From Acidiferrobacterales bacterium (GTDB lineage: Bacteria; Pseudomonadota; Gammaproteobacteria; Acidiferrobacterales; SZUA-150): a DNA stretch of 62,373 nt. Below, piece by piece: positions 7,323-16,309 of this stretch. The stretch lies in the NCBI GenBank assembly GCA_947258385.1, contig CAMYII010000020.1:9607-71979 (forward strand), written 5' to 3'. The position numbers and the translations under genes are program-made. Each line of letters starts with the position of its first letter. Position 1 is the first letter of the stretch. The notes beneath the pieces are model-generated. The model made no database searches. It was not told the origin of the DNA and saw only the letters and a program-made list of their open reading frames with translations.

Positions 7323-7862
7323 TCAGCGGGACGTATCCTCAGGCAGCAGACGGCGCAGGAATGCGCGGCGCCCCAGGTCCTGACCGCCCGGCGCGTCGAT
7401 CTGTTTGCCGTCTTTTGACGTCTCGGATTCTTCACCGGCAGCCGCCGCGGTCATCAGCCGCTGCAAGGCCACGACCGCCGCGTTGCGCGCCTGGGCCTGG
7501 GTCTTGAAACGAAACATGGGCGAGGCGAGCGAACGAAATAAATAAACGCCGAGTGCTTCGTCCTCGCCCACAACGAACTCGTGTTCACCCGAAGGCAGTT
7601 TCTGTACGACCTTATCGCCCACGCCAAACGACCGCCAGCGGCTCTTGTCACCCGCGAGCAGCATGACATTCATGAACCAGGGCGTGATGAGCACACCGAT
7701 CGAACCGTCTTCCCAGGGCTGGAAACCGACCACCTCCACGTGCAAGGCATGATGATAAATGGGCAGCTCTCGCATCCGTTCCTCGCCGATGTGCGTGAAA
7801 CGGGCGACGAGCGCCGACACGCGCGCCTGCATCGCCTGGTCCGGCTGACCCGGCCCGGTCAT
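7323..7862 (-). CDS. hybE: [NiFe]-hydrogenase assembly chaperone HybE
   Basis: 179 residues of the HybE/HupJ-type chaperone family. Recognisable segments are MRELPIYHHALHVEVVGFQP, ITPWFMNVMLL and GEHEFVVGEDEALGVYLFRS. E. coli HybE escorts Tat-dependent precursor subunits of hydrogenase 2 and delays premature export. The ATG at 7862 overlaps the hupE stop (ATGA) and is preferred to an in-frame start six codons earlier. It is the last gene of the hyb operon and ends convergent with the anti-sigma gene. Confidence 0.87.
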   Translation of the reverse strand: MTGPGQPDQAMQARVSALVARFTHIGEERMRELPIYHHALHVEVVGFQPWEDGSIGVLITPWFMNVMLLAGDKSRWRSFGVGDKVVQKLPSGEHEFVVGEDEALGVYLFRSLASPMFRFKTQAQARNAAVVALQRLMTAAAAGEESETSKDGKQIDAPGGQDLGRRAFLRRLLPEDTSR

Positions 7863-8446
7863 ACGCCGAGCAGCAACCACGCCCCGGCCCCGGCCACGCT
7901 GGCACCGCCCAGGCGCAGGAGCCCGGTGCGTGAACGATGCAACAGCTGCCCGATGCCGACACCACTAAGATGCAGAATGACTGTCGCGAACACAAAGCCG
8001 AAGGTATAACCCACGGCCGAGGTGGCCAGCGGAAGCTCGGTCCCATGGGCGTGGCCGTGCAGTACGGCAAACAGTCCGACTGTCGCTATCGCCACCGCCG
8101 GCGAGGCCCGCAGGCTGGAGGCAATCAGCAGGCCCAGAACGAAAACAGACGCCGCGATGCCCGGTTCGACCAGCGGCAAACCGATTCCGGCAAAAGCCAG
8201 TCCCGCCCCGATGAGCATGGCACCCACGAAGGCCAGCGGCACCTTCCAGCGCGCCGCCCCACCAAGCTGCGAGGCCCAGATGCCAACGGCCACCATGGCC
8301 AGCATGTGATCCGGACCCAGCAACGGATGTACCACGCCGCTGGTGAATCCGGCCGTGGTGCCGACGCCGGTGTGTGCGTACAGCGGTTGCGAGGCCAATG
8401 CGAGCACGGCCAATAATAACGTTTGCTTACCACGGACAAGATTCAT
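7859..8446 (-). CDS. hupE: HupE/UreJ-family metal permease
   Basis: 195 residues: a cleavable signal peptide ending at ALASQPLYA, then about six membrane helices. The family motif HPLLGPDHMLAM lies in the first helix, and a His-rich segment (LHGHAHG) sits in the fourth or fifth. HupE proteins are nickel permeases that feed hydrogenase or urease. Placement between hybD and hybE supports nickel supply to this hydrogenase. A GGAAGTGA ribosome binding site precedes the ATG. E. coli hyb lacks this gene at this position. Confidence 0.88.
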   Translation of the reverse strand: MNLVRGKQTLLLAVLALASQPLYAHTGVGTTAGFTSGVVHPLLGPDHMLAMVAVGIWASQLGGAARWKVPLAFVGAMLIGAGLAFAGIGLPLVEPGIAASVFVLGLLIASSLRASPAVAIATVGLFAVLHGHAHGTELPLATSAVGYTFGFVFATVILHLSGVGIGQLLHRSRTGLLRLGGASVAGAGAWLLLGV

Positions 8447-8573
8447 GGGTCACTTCCTTTATTCTCGCTACCAAACAATGTTCATTAGTCATTGGGTCCG
8501 GGCACTGGTCACACCTGCGCCCAGCCGCTCATGGCGGACGCGAACCCGGGTGGGTTCATGCCATGTCACTCCG

Positions 8574-9110
8574 TCAAGCCGATACCGCCTCCACCGCGAT
8601 ACCGAGCAAGCGAAGTTGCTCGACCACTCTGTTAACCAGCGTCTCGACGCGCGCAGCAATGAGTTCCGAGAGCTCAAGCCCGATATCAAGGCTCTGCGGT
8701 TCCATGCCGACCACAGTGATACTGGCCGGCTGCTCGCCGGTCAGCTTCAGGACGGCAAGCAGATCGGACAACGCCAACTGGTGCGGTGAGACCTTGCTCT
8801 GAAAGAACGCGGGGACTTCGTCGTCCACCAGGATAACCACGCTGCCCGGCGGCCGTCCGGTTTTCACCGCATCCACCACGATCACGTGATCCCGGTTGCG
8901 GATGTCATCGAGCAACGCCATGCCCGAGGTACCGCCATCAAGGACATCCACGCCCTCGCCGAGCCGGTAGTCGCGATACAGCGCTTCGACCGCGCGCACG
9001 CCGACGCCTTCGTCCTGCAAGAGGATGTTGCCGAGACCCAGGACGAGCACCCCGCGGGAACCGGTCGCTTTACGGTCGATGTCGGGTGACGTCCCGGCCA
9101 ACGACTGCAT
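8574..9110 (-). CDS. hybD: hydrogenase maturation endopeptidase HybD
   Basis: 178 residues of the HyaD/HybD/HoxM aspartyl-like endopeptidase family. GLGNILLQDEGVGVRAVEAL holds the first nickel-binding acid, and VLDGGTSGMALL the second region. A conserved His follows in VSPHQLALSDLL. It removes the C-terminal extension of the large subunit once nickel is inserted. The ATG at 9110 overlaps the hybC stop by one base, coupling it to its substrate; the open frame continues six codons further upstream. It acts in the cytoplasm before Tat export. Confidence 0.93.
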   Translation of the reverse strand: MQSLAGTSPDIDRKATGSRGVLVLGLGNILLQDEGVGVRAVEALYRDYRLGEGVDVLDGGTSGMALLDDIRNRDHVIVVDAVKTGRPPGSVVILVDDEVPAFFQSKVSPHQLALSDLLAVLKLTGEQPASITVVGMEPQSLDIGLELSELIAARVETLVNRVVEQLRLLGIAVEAVSA

Positions 9111-10840
9111 TAGAAAGACACCCCGCACTGCGCGCCCACGCCCTGCACCCGCACGATCTCCTCTTTACTGCGGGTATCCACCATATGGATCGCACAGGCG
9201 AGGCACGGGTCGAACGAGTGCACCGTACGGATGACCTCCAACGGCCTCTCGGGATCGGCGACGGGATTGTCGAGCAGTGAGGCCTCATAGGGACCCGGTT
9301 CGTCGAGCTCGTCACGCGGACCGGCGTTCCAGGTGCTAGGTACCACGGCCTGGTAGTTGGCGATCTTGCCGTCGCGGATGACGGTCCAGTGTGACAGCGT
9401 ACCGCGCGGGGCCTCGTGGAAGCCAAAGCCGCGGATCTCTCCCTTGGGAAACTCGAAGCGGTTGAAGGTCGCGAAATCGCCCTTGGCCAAATTCTCCACC
9501 AGTAGCTGCCACTGATGCTGCAGTGCCTCATAGAGCACCGCCGTGCGTACCGCCCTGGCCGCATGGCGTCCGATGGTTGAATGCAGCGCCGCCACCGGGA
9601 TGGACGTGCCGGCCACACTGCCGGCGGTCTTGAGCACCTGATCCAGATAGCGCTTCGTGGGTTCATGGCCGGCGGCGACCATGGCCAGGACATTGGCCAA
9701 CGGTCCGACCTGGGCGCGCTTGTCATAGAAGGTGGGCGCCTTGACCCAGGAGTATTTCTCCTCATCCTGAAAATCGGTGTACTCCGGAATGGTCTCACCC
9801 TCGTAGGGATGTAACGCACCCTTGCCGCCCTTGTACCAGGCGTGCTTCACGCTCTCCTTTACCCCGTCCTGAAAATACGCATCCTGATACGAGCCTATCG
9901 GCTTGAAGGTGGCGAGATCGCCGTTCGCGATATATCCGCCCGGCAACGCGAACTGGGTGCCCTTGGTGTCGAGCGGCAGATCGGGCACGGAAAGATAATT
10001 GGTGACGCCCGCACCGTACTTGGTCCAGTCCGCATACAGGGCACCGATGGCGGCAACATCGACGAGGTAGACATTCTTGATGAAATCACCGAGCTCATCG
10101 ATGATGGTCTTGATGTAATACAGCCGCTCCATACCCAACGTCGATTGGCTCTCCAGGTTGATCACGTTGGTCACGCCGCCTACCGCCAGGTTCTGGATAT
10201 GCGGCGTCTTGGATCCCAGAATGGTGACGATCTTGTTGGCCCGGCGCTGGTAGTCCAGGGCCTGGAAGTAATGCGCCACGGCCAGCAAATTGACCTCGGG
10301 CGGCAGCTTCATCGCCGGATGACCCCAATACCCGCTGGCGAACACCCCGAGCTGCCCGGAATTGACGAAGCTTTGCAGCTTTTCCTGGACCTGCTTGAAG
10401 TGCTGATGGCTGTTGTTGGACCAGCTCGACAGACTCTCGGCGAGCTTTGACGCCTTCTTGGGATCGGCCTTCAAGGCGGAGACGATATCGACCCAGTCCA
10501 GGGCCGAGAGGTGATAGAAATGCACGATGTGGTCGTGGATGCCGTGGGCCGCCACGATCATGTTGCGGATGTACTGGGCGTTGAGCGGGACCTCAAGATT
10601 CAGCGCGTTCTCCACCGCCCGCACCGAGGCGACGGCGTGCACCGTGGTGCAGACCCCGCAGATCCGCTGGGTGAAGATCCAGGCATCGCGCGGATCACGA
10701 TCCTGCAGGATCAGCTCAATACCGCGCCACATCTGCCCGGACGACCAGGCCTTGATCACCTTGCCGTTGTCCACCTCGCAGTCGACACGCAGGTGGCCCT
10801 CGATACGGGTCATTGGGTCAACGACAATACGTTTTGTCAC
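9110..10840 (-). CDS. hybC: [NiFe]-hydrogenase large subunit, HybC type
   Basis: 576 residues: the catalytic subunit that splits H2 at a Ni-Fe(CN)2CO centre. The first ligand pair is in RICGVC (Cys61, Cys64). The second is in DPCLACAIH (Cys546, Cys549). The 24 residues after that His form the extension cut by HybD, longer than the roughly 15 residues of E. coli HybC. The start is GTG at 10840, after GGAGGTGAAAC. It has no signal peptide and is exported with the Tat-bearing small subunit. Operon order hybO-A-B-C-D-E matches E. coli hydrogenase 2, suggesting group 1c and a respiratory, O2-sensitive uptake role. Confidence 0.97.
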   Translation of the reverse strand: MTKRIVVDPMTRIEGHLRVDCEVDNGKVIKAWSSGQMWRGIELILQDRDPRDAWIFTQRICGVCTTVHAVASVRAVENALNLEVPLNAQYIRNMIVAAHGIHDHIVHFYHLSALDWVDIVSALKADPKKASKLAESLSSWSNNSHQHFKQVQEKLQSFVNSGQLGVFASGYWGHPAMKLPPEVNLLAVAHYFQALDYQRRANKIVTILGSKTPHIQNLAVGGVTNVINLESQSTLGMERLYYIKTIIDELGDFIKNVYLVDVAAIGALYADWTKYGAGVTNYLSVPDLPLDTKGTQFALPGGYIANGDLATFKPIGSYQDAYFQDGVKESVKHAWYKGGKGALHPYEGETIPEYTDFQDEEKYSWVKAPTFYDKRAQVGPLANVLAMVAAGHEPTKRYLDQVLKTAGSVAGTSIPVAALHSTIGRHAARAVRTAVLYEALQHQWQLLVENLAKGDFATFNRFEFPKGEIRGFGFHEAPRGTLSHWTVIRDGKIANYQAVVPSTWNAGPRDELDEPGPYEASLLDNPVADPERPLEVIRTVHSFDPCLACAIHMVDTRSKEEIVRVQGVGAQCGVSF

Positions 10841-10878
10841 GTTTCACCTCCACGTTACCAAAGCCGCGGCGACGCCCG

Positions 10879-12009
10879 TCAGGCGCGGTGCAGCACCGGC
10901 AGTTTCTTGACGAACACCAGATAGGCCACGACCTCCAGCGAGAAGATACCGACTGTAACCAGCATCTCCGGGACCGAGGGGAAGTAGTGCCAGCCGCCGC
11001 CCGCGGGATGATAGCCCACGAGATAGGCGTTGATGCGATAGACCGACCCCGCCAGCAGCAGGCTGATGGCGGCGATGAAAATCATCCGCGGACTCGAACG
11101 GTTGCCCGCTTGCACCAACAGCAGCAGCGGCACAACGAACAGCAAATTCTCGACCCAGAACATCACGGCATCCAGATCGCCGGCGAAGGCCAGCCCCAGC
11201 GCCCCGCGCGCGATCAGATCCGCGAAGCGAATAATCAGATAGCCCGCGAGCACCACGAACATGATACGGGACAGTCTCGCAATCAGCTCCCCCTCGACGG
11301 GCCGGCGCAGGCCCATGGAGGCCAGGATGCCCTCGAAGGGCACAATGGCGTAGCCCATGAGGATCGCGCTGACCAGGAACAACAGCCCAATCCACTGCGT
11401 CTGCCACAGCGGCGATACCTGATAGCCCAGGGCCACGAGCATCGTGCCCAGGGAGGACTGGTGCATGGTGGGTAACAGGATGCCTACGGCGATGAAAATA
11501 AACAGCACCTTGGAGAGTTTCTGTCGCAGGTTTTTCAGCCCGAAGCGTTCCAGGAACGTCGGCGTGAACTCGATCCACAACACGATCGTATACGCCGTCA
11601 CACACCAGGCCACCTCCAGCATGATCGAATTGAATTGCGCGTACCAAGGCATGAACAAGGTGTAGATCTGCCAATAACGGCCCAGGTCGATGACGGCCGC
11701 CATGCCGCCGAGCGTGTAGCCGAACAAACCGGCCAGCAGCGCCGGGCGCACCAGGGGATGGTATTCACCGCGGTTGAGCAGATAGACCAGCAGCGCCACG
11801 GAGTAACCGGCGCAGCCGAAGGCCGTCCCGATCATGATGTCGATCACGATCCAGATACCCCAGGTGTAACCGTCGTTGAGATTGGTCACCGCACCCAGAC
11901 CGAAAAAAAAGCGCGCGGCGAGGATGGCGAAGCCGATCATAGCGAGCACCGCGAAAACCATGAAGGGCTTGGTGAGGAGCCGGCCACCGACCGGTTCGTG
12001 CGCGCTCAT
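10879..12009 (-). CDS. hybB: hydrogenase membrane subunit HybB (NrfD/PsrC family)
   Basis: 376 residues with about ten transmembrane helices. It is an NrfD-like integral subunit that passes electrons from the HybA iron-sulfur protein to the quinone pool. It begins with KPFMVFAVLAMIGFAILAAR and contains GYTWGIWIVIDIMIGTAFGC, NRGEYHPLVRPALLAG and PTMHQSSLGTMLVALG, all HybB-like. No heme-ligand pattern is expected. The ATG overlaps the hybA stop by 4 nt (ATGA), and the hybC GTG follows 38 nt after its stop. Its presence identifies a HybOABC complex rather than a HyaABC one. Confidence 0.95.
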   Translation of the reverse strand: MSAHEPVGGRLLTKPFMVFAVLAMIGFAILAARFFFGLGAVTNLNDGYTWGIWIVIDIMIGTAFGCAGYSVALLVYLLNRGEYHPLVRPALLAGLFGYTLGGMAAVIDLGRYWQIYTLFMPWYAQFNSIMLEVAWCVTAYTIVLWIEFTPTFLERFGLKNLRQKLSKVLFIFIAVGILLPTMHQSSLGTMLVALGYQVSPLWQTQWIGLLFLVSAILMGYAIVPFEGILASMGLRRPVEGELIARLSRIMFVVLAGYLIIRFADLIARGALGLAFAGDLDAVMFWVENLLFVVPLLLLVQAGNRSSPRMIFIAAISLLLAGSVYRINAYLVGYHPAGGGWHYFPSVPEMLVTVGIFSLEVVAYLVFVKKLPVLHRA

Positions 12010-13022
12010 GACTGCCCCCTGTCCGAACTCTGGTCGGCACCGCTCTCGTTACCCGCTTCCCCGCGCCTGCCGAGGTTGCGCCGGACCACATAGAGCAGTC
12101 CGACCAGCAGCACCGCCGGCGCGATCATCCATTTATAAAGCGTGTGCTGGATGCCTTCCGCGATCGCGGCATAGGAATACTCCGGCACATTGGTCGGCAG
12201 ACCCAGCTTCTCGAACGGCACCGCCGACAGATACAATACCTGCACACCGCCTAGCTGCTTCTCGCCGTAAATGTCCTTGATGTAATCGGCGAGCTTCGCC
12301 TCGTGTGGCGGCCGGTCACCCCCGAGCTCGCCCCTGGTAAACACATAGCGCTCGCCGGCCTGCCCGGCGAGCCGGCGCCGCGCCTCTTCACTCAGATCCG
12401 AGACCTTGCCGAACAGGGAGGCACCGGTCGGACACACATCGCAACAGGCCGGGATCTGGCCCTTGGCCTGCAGGTGGCTGCAGAACTGACACTTCTGGAT
12501 CTGCCCGAAGGCCTCGTTGTATTCAAACTTGGGCACGGCGAACGGGCATCCCTCGACACAATACCGGCAGCCGATACAGCGATCGGCATGATGCTCGACT
12601 ATCCCTGTGAGCGGGTCCTTGGTCATGGCCGATACCGGACAGACCGACACGCAGGAGGGGTCCACACAGTGCAGGCAGTGCCGCTTGACGAAGGCATAGC
12701 CGTTGACTTCCCTGTCCTTCTGCTCCATGTCACCATCCTGGTAGACCTTGATGACATTCAGCGTCTTGCCGGACAACTCCACGGGCGTATCCCAGATGGC
12801 CTCGGCCTGTCCGGTATGCTCGGGCGGCATGTCGTTCGCCTCCTTGCAGGCCGCCACGCACGCCTTGCAACCGATACACAAGGTGGAATCGTAGAGCATG
12901 CCGAGCGCCTCGGGCGGCATGGGTTTGGGTCCGCGCTGGAGCGCTTTCGCGGTATCGGCAGCGCCCGCCGCGCCGACACCCGCCGCGGCGATCTTGAGAA
13001 AATCCCGTCGGTTCAACGCCAT
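12006..13022 (-). CDS. hybA: hydrogenase iron-sulfur subunit HybA
   Basis: 338 residues. The N-terminal twin-arginine signal (NRRDFLKIAAAGVGAAGAA) sends it to the periplasm. Four Cys clusters for [4Fe-4S] centres follow: CIGCKACVAACKEAND, CLHCVDPSCVSVCPVSA, CIGCRYCVEGCPFAVP, and CQFC with ACCDVCPTGA. A single C-terminal helix (WMIAPAVLLVGLLYVV) anchors it to the membrane. It carries electrons between HybO and HybB. The start lies 12 nt after the hybO stop, and its 3' end overlaps hybB. Confidence 0.95.
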   Translation of the reverse strand: MALNRRDFLKIAAAGVGAAGAADTAKALQRGPKPMPPEALGMLYDSTLCIGCKACVAACKEANDMPPEHTGQAEAIWDTPVELSGKTLNVIKVYQDGDMEQKDREVNGYAFVKRHCLHCVDPSCVSVCPVSAMTKDPLTGIVEHHADRCIGCRYCVEGCPFAVPKFEYNEAFGQIQKCQFCSHLQAKGQIPACCDVCPTGASLFGKVSDLSEEARRRLAGQAGERYVFTRGELGGDRPPHEAKLADYIKDIYGEKQLGGVQVLYLSAVPFEKLGLPTNVPEYSYAAIAEGIQHTLYKWMIAPAVLLVGLLYVVRRNLGRRGEAGNESGADQSSDRGQS

Positions 13023-13034
13023 GGCGCTGCCCTC

Positions 13035-14192
13035 CTATTCCTGCTCCGGGTCAGGACCGGCCTTGGGTGGCGCGTCGCTGGTCTTGCCGATCTTACTCGC
13101 CACCACGACCGCGGCCCCCGCCGCGGCCCCGACGATGCCGGCCGCCAGGGCAGCTGCACCGGCGCTCACGCCCTGTCCCTTGTCCTCGGTGATGCGCGGA
13201 TAGGTCACCGGCGGCGTCACGGTCTTGAGCTCGGACAGCGCGTGTATGGCCTTGGTAAAGCCCACGCCCTCCTCGGTGCAGCCGAAGCAGGGAGCGCCCG
13301 TGCCCACGGGCCACGCCCCGGGACCGACGTCGCCGAACAGAATCGCCGGACAATTGGCATAGGTCTCCGGCCCCTTGCAACCGAGCTTGTACAGGCACCA
13401 GCCCTTACGGTGCCCGTCATCGCCGAATTCAACCGCGAAGCGTCCGGCGTCGAAGTGCGGCCGGCGTTCACAATTCTCGTGAATAAGCCGGTTATAGGCA
13501 AACTTCGGGCGCGCCTTGTTGTCCAGCTCAGGCAGGCGGTTGAACGTCAGGAAATGTAAGACCGTGGCCAGGAAATTATAGGGATTCGGCGGACAACCGG
13601 GAATATTGACGATCGGCCGATCCGTCAGGATCTTGCTGACCCCCTTCGCGCCGGTCGGGTTGGGGCCGCTGGAGGGAATGCCGCCCCAGGAGGCGCAGGA
13701 ACCGATGGCAATAATCGCCGCGGCGTGCTCGGCGGTCTCGTGCAGGTGCTCGAGCACGGTCCTGCCGGCGATCTTGCAGTAGATGCCGCCATCCTTCGTG
13801 GGGATGGACCCGTCCACGACCAGCACATATTTTCCTTTATTGGCCTCCATCGAGGCCTTCTTGGCGGCCTCCGCCTGATGGCCCGCGCCGGCACAGAGCG
13901 TTTCGTGGTAGTCGAGCGAGATGGCGTCCAGGATCAACTGCTCAAGCGTGGGATGGGTAGACCGCAACAGCGATTCCGTACACCCGGTACATTCCTGGGC
14001 GGACAACCAGATCACCGGCGGGCGCTGCGGGCTGGCCGCCGCCTCGGCGATCCTCATGCCCATGCCCGCGGGTAATCCCATGGTGGCGGCGATGCCGGTA
14101 CAGAATTTCAGGAACTCACGGCGGGTCACGCCTCCGAGACTGCCTTCATAACCGTCGAGACCCGCGTACGACTGTTTTGTGCTCTGGCTCAT
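13035..14192 (-). CDS. hybO: [NiFe]-hydrogenase small subunit, HybO type
   Basis: 385 residues. The Tat signal TRREFLKFCTGIAATMGLPA carries the whole heterodimer across the membrane. The proximal cluster ligands begin at ECTGC (Cys68, Cys71), with GSCASWGGIPS and GCPPNPYNF later. The His/Cys medial and distal cluster region includes HENCERRPHF and GCKGPETYANCP, and PCFGCTE follows. The C-terminus has an Ala/Gly/Val-rich membrane helix. It is the first gene of the operon, 194 bp downstream of an FNR-like box. No hyp maturation genes lie in the window, so these must be elsewhere. Confidence 0.96.
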   Translation of the reverse strand: MSQSTKQSYAGLDGYEGSLGGVTRREFLKFCTGIAATMGLPAGMGMRIAEAAASPQRPPVIWLSAQECTGCTESLLRSTHPTLEQLILDAISLDYHETLCAGAGHQAEAAKKASMEANKGKYVLVVDGSIPTKDGGIYCKIAGRTVLEHLHETAEHAAAIIAIGSCASWGGIPSSGPNPTGAKGVSKILTDRPIVNIPGCPPNPYNFLATVLHFLTFNRLPELDNKARPKFAYNRLIHENCERRPHFDAGRFAVEFGDDGHRKGWCLYKLGCKGPETYANCPAILFGDVGPGAWPVGTGAPCFGCTEEGVGFTKAIHALSELKTVTPPVTYPRITEDKGQGVSAGAAALAAGIVGAAAGAAVVVASKIGKTSDAPPKAGPDPEQE

Positions 14193-14590
14193 GGTCGCTC
14201 AGTCGCCTCCGAGAAGATATAGAATCCGCCGGCCGCGGTGCCTGATGCATCGTTTAGGGAAAATGCAGAGCTGCGCTGGTGCGTTCACACCTGGGCTGTC
14301 CCCGCTCCCGCGCAATATGGGCGCCGACTGTACCCACCACTCATTAATTAAATGCTAAAGCTAAACCATAATATGGTACCGGTCTTTGATCTCCGTCAAA
14401 CATTGCGTTCCAATCATCAACGCCATCGCTCCCCATCGCCCCTATGACGCGTTAGTCCAAGGTTAAAGCGTTATACGTTATATACGTAAGGTTTGCGGAG
14501 GCGGTCCGGCCGCATGAACCACTTCAACGTCGTACCGGGGAGATAAAGGCAAAAGAAAAGGAGCGTAAGGTGGGCGCGATGATGTGGGAT
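14193..14590. other. hyb promoter region
   Basis: No gene. It holds the FNR/ANR-like box (14386-14399) and AT-rich stretches around 14341-14380 suitable for a leftward promoter; TAGCAT on the minus strand at 14352-14357 is a possible -10. Around 14468-14489 lies an AT-rich repeat-like run of ATACGTTATATACGTAA character of unknown meaning. Confidence 0.6.
14386..14399 (-). promoter_or_regulatory. FNR/ANR-type binding site
   Basis: Read leftward the site is TTGAC-GGAG-ATCAA, one mismatch from the FNR consensus TTGAT-N4-ATCAA. It is 194 bp upstream of hybO. A leftward -10 candidate sits about 40 bases away, fitting an activator position near -41 to -47. Anaerobic activation of the hydrogenase operon is the natural inference. 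Confidence 0.7.
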
Positions 14591-14824
14591 TTAATTGCGA
14601 ATAATCAATCCCGCGAGCAGGCCGCCCATTACACCGATCAATGCATTGTCCGCTTGATATCCCCAGAATACCACGCCGTGATCGATCTCATGCTGCAGTT
14701 CCCCCATGGACATATAAGGGGTCTTCCACCGGTCCATGGGTATGATTCCCTTATAGGCTTGTGCAGCATCATTGATAATAGAACAGATGATCTCAATATC
14801 ATCATTGTGGCATCGACGAATCAT
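14591..14824 (-). pseudogene. truncated GNAT acetyltransferase (5' fragment)
   Basis: Seventy-seven residues beginning MIRRCHNDDIEIICSIINDA and containing YKGIIPMDRWKTPYMSM. This is the N-terminal half of a GNAT N-acetyltransferase of the type with a DxxxIxxIINxAAxAYKG start. After ALIGVMG, where the family continues into the acetyl-CoA binding loop (Q/RxxGxG/A), the frame reads into unrelated codons and stops. The acceptor and CoA-binding parts are absent, so it should be inactive. Repeat-like sequence lies just upstream. Confidence 0.6.
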
Positions 14825-14892
14825 GCTGTTTCCCTCCATCCGATCATGTGGAAAACCGCCAGTCGTCACTGCTGTCCCCCTTTCTTTTCGAT

Positions 14893-14958
14893 CGTAGGTT
14901 GGGTTAGCGCAGCGCGACGGACTGGAAGTCCTAGCCCAGGCGATAACCCAACATTGCC
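14893..14958. repeat. TAGGTTGGGTTAGCGCAGCG-type inverted repeat
   Basis: GTAGGTTGGGTTAGCGCAGC at the left faces GCGATAACCCAACA at the right, giving complementary TTGGGTTA/TAACCCAA arms around a 35-40 bp centre. Short palindromes of this sequence type are scattered through many proteobacterial genomes. It lies between the GNAT fragment and the GFA gene. Confidence 0.6.
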
Positions 14959-14978
14959 ACGGAGTAAGTCGGTCAAGC

Positions 14979-15386
14979 CTAGTTCCCATCTCCTGCAGGA
15001 AACTCTTTTGAAAGATGGGCCAGTTCATGGGCGTGCAGCTCCCAGTTCTGACCATCGAACGTGCTGATGCGCATATTTTTTATGCTCGATGGCTCTAAAC
15101 ATCTCGCATTGACGCTATAGCCATCCGGGTTGGACCGGGGAACATAAAAAGACTTGGTGCCACACGTCTTGCAAAACAGGTGCTTGGCAACGTGGGTACC
15201 GAAGGTATACTCGGCAAGATTATCCTGACCCTGGATCAAGCGGAAGCGCGATGCCGGTACGATAAGGTGTAAGTAAGCTGTCTTTGAACAAATCGAGCAA
15301 TTGCACAGGCTGACATCGAGCTCCTCGGGCGCATCGACTTCGAACCTCACGCGCCCGCAGTGGCAGCCGCCTTCATGTGTGATCAT
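14979..15386 (-). CDS. GFA-family zinc protein (CENP-V/GFA domain)
   Basis: 135 residues with the three zinc-ligand clusters of the GFA family: [21 protein letters not shown] and [10 protein letters not shown]. The family name comes from glutathione-dependent formaldehyde-activating enzyme, but most members have no proven activity, and spontaneous adduct formation may explain the original assay. The ATG at 15386 overlaps the stop of the RidA-like gene (ATGA), so the two are co-translated. A role in scavenging reactive small molecules is plausible but unproven. Confidence 0.87.
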   Translation of the reverse strand: MITHEGGCHCGRVRFEVDAPEELDVSLCNCSICSKTAYLHLIVPASRFRLIQGQDNLAEYTFGTHVAKHLFCKTCGTKSFYVPRSNPDGYSVNARCLEPSSIKNMRISTFDGQNWELHAHELAHLSKEFPAGDGN

Positions 15387-15802
15387 GATAACTCCTGTCT
15401 ATTTTCCGGTTCGCCAACGACCACGACGGCGTCGGCTTCTATCTCAACCAGGATATCAGGGGAAATTAACCGGCTGACTTCCACCATACTCGTGGCGGGG
15501 CGAATATTGCCGAAAACCTCCCCGTGCGCTTTACCAATTTTCTCCCAATCCTGGATATTAACCACGTATATACGTGTGCGCACGACATCCGGCAATGATG
15601 CGCCTGTCTTGGCCAAGGCCGTTTCAATGTTTCGCAGACACTGTATTGTCTGGGTATAGGGATCATTGATACCTGCGATATTGCCGTCACCATCCGTAGC
15701 CGTCGTGCCGGAGATGTAAATATGTGGACCGACCCTTACCGCCCTGGAATAACCCACAACAGCTTCCCACGTTGTACCAGAAGAATAGTTTTTGCGTCTC
15801 AT
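15383..15802 (-). CDS. RidA/YjgF/YER057c-family protein
   Basis: 139 residues. RidA family: a trimeric enamine/imine deaminase fold that drains reactive 2-aminoacrylate or related intermediates. Visible marks are [20 protein letters not shown], the conserved [11 protein letters not shown] carrying the catalytic Arg, and the C-terminal [11 protein letters not shown]. The frame opens 15 codons earlier, but MRRKNYSSG at 15802 is the usual N-terminus. It forms a two-gene unit with the GFA-domain gene through a 4-nt overlap. The exact substrate in this subfamily is unknown. Confidence 0.88.
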   Translation of the reverse strand: MRRKNYSSGTTWEAVVGYSRAVRVGPHIYISGTTATDGDGNIAGINDPYTQTIQCLRNIETALAKTGASLPDVVRTRIYVVNIQDWEKIGKAHGEVFGNIRPATSMVEVSRLISPDILVEIEADAVVVVGEPENRQELS

Positions 15803-15847
15803 TGTTACGCCAATCTGATGTCCAGCTCCCATAATACGCAATCGCAA

Positions 15848-16309
15848 TTTTGTAACCTACCGATCAGCGGATCAACATCTAACTAGAACCTGCCTCAAAA
15901 TCAAACACCCAGCAACCCTTCACGGGCTGGAAGCAACGCAAAGCACGCCAAGGCGAAAAGGACGCAGAGAATACTTCAAAATAAACCATTTTTGCTTTCT
16001 TAGCGTCCTTTGCGCCTCCACGACCTCTTTGTTCGTTCCACAGCGCCAGGGGAATGATCCCGCGCAGTATCAGATGCTGATCGGCATGCTGCTCAGTATG
16101 GGAGTGGGCATTCTTAATAAGAATAGCGAGGACATCGACCCGCTGTGTGGGAACAGGTACCGCGGAATCACCTTGTGATGATCACACCGGAGTTTGATCT
16201 GCGGCTTTTACGGATCGACTGGCTGGGCCTTCTGCCAGCTATCGCCGGATGACACAATGAAGATGACGGCACCGCCCAGGAGGCAGCACCGTCATTCAAT
16301 CGATCATCC
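15848..16309. other. intergenic stretch with repeat copy C
   Basis: No gene is supported. Repeat copy C occupies 15885-16052. From 16053 to about 16180 a short rightward frame reads roughly DPAQYQMLIGMLLSMGVG and ends at TGA. It has no start signal and matches no family I know; it may be a relic. Confidence 0.5.
15885..16052. repeat. dispersed hairpin repeat, copy C
   Basis: It begins AGAACCTGCCTCAAAATCAA, carries the core CACGCCAAGGCGAAAAGGAC and a complementary arm GCGTCCTTTGCGCCTCCACG, and closes with a CACAGCGCCAGGGG end also seen in copy A. It is the longest copy and shows both outer ends, so it is useful for defining the unit. Confidence 0.75.

Noticed and set aside
12303-13559. 418-residue rightward open frame opposite hybA/hybO
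   Set aside because: Antisense shadow of two GC-rich hydrogenase genes; the sequence is Arg/Gly/His-rich low-complexity without domains.
14570-15067. 165-residue rightward frame over the GNAT fragment and GFA 3' end
   Set aside because: It crosses a repeat and reads antisense through two recognised coding segments.
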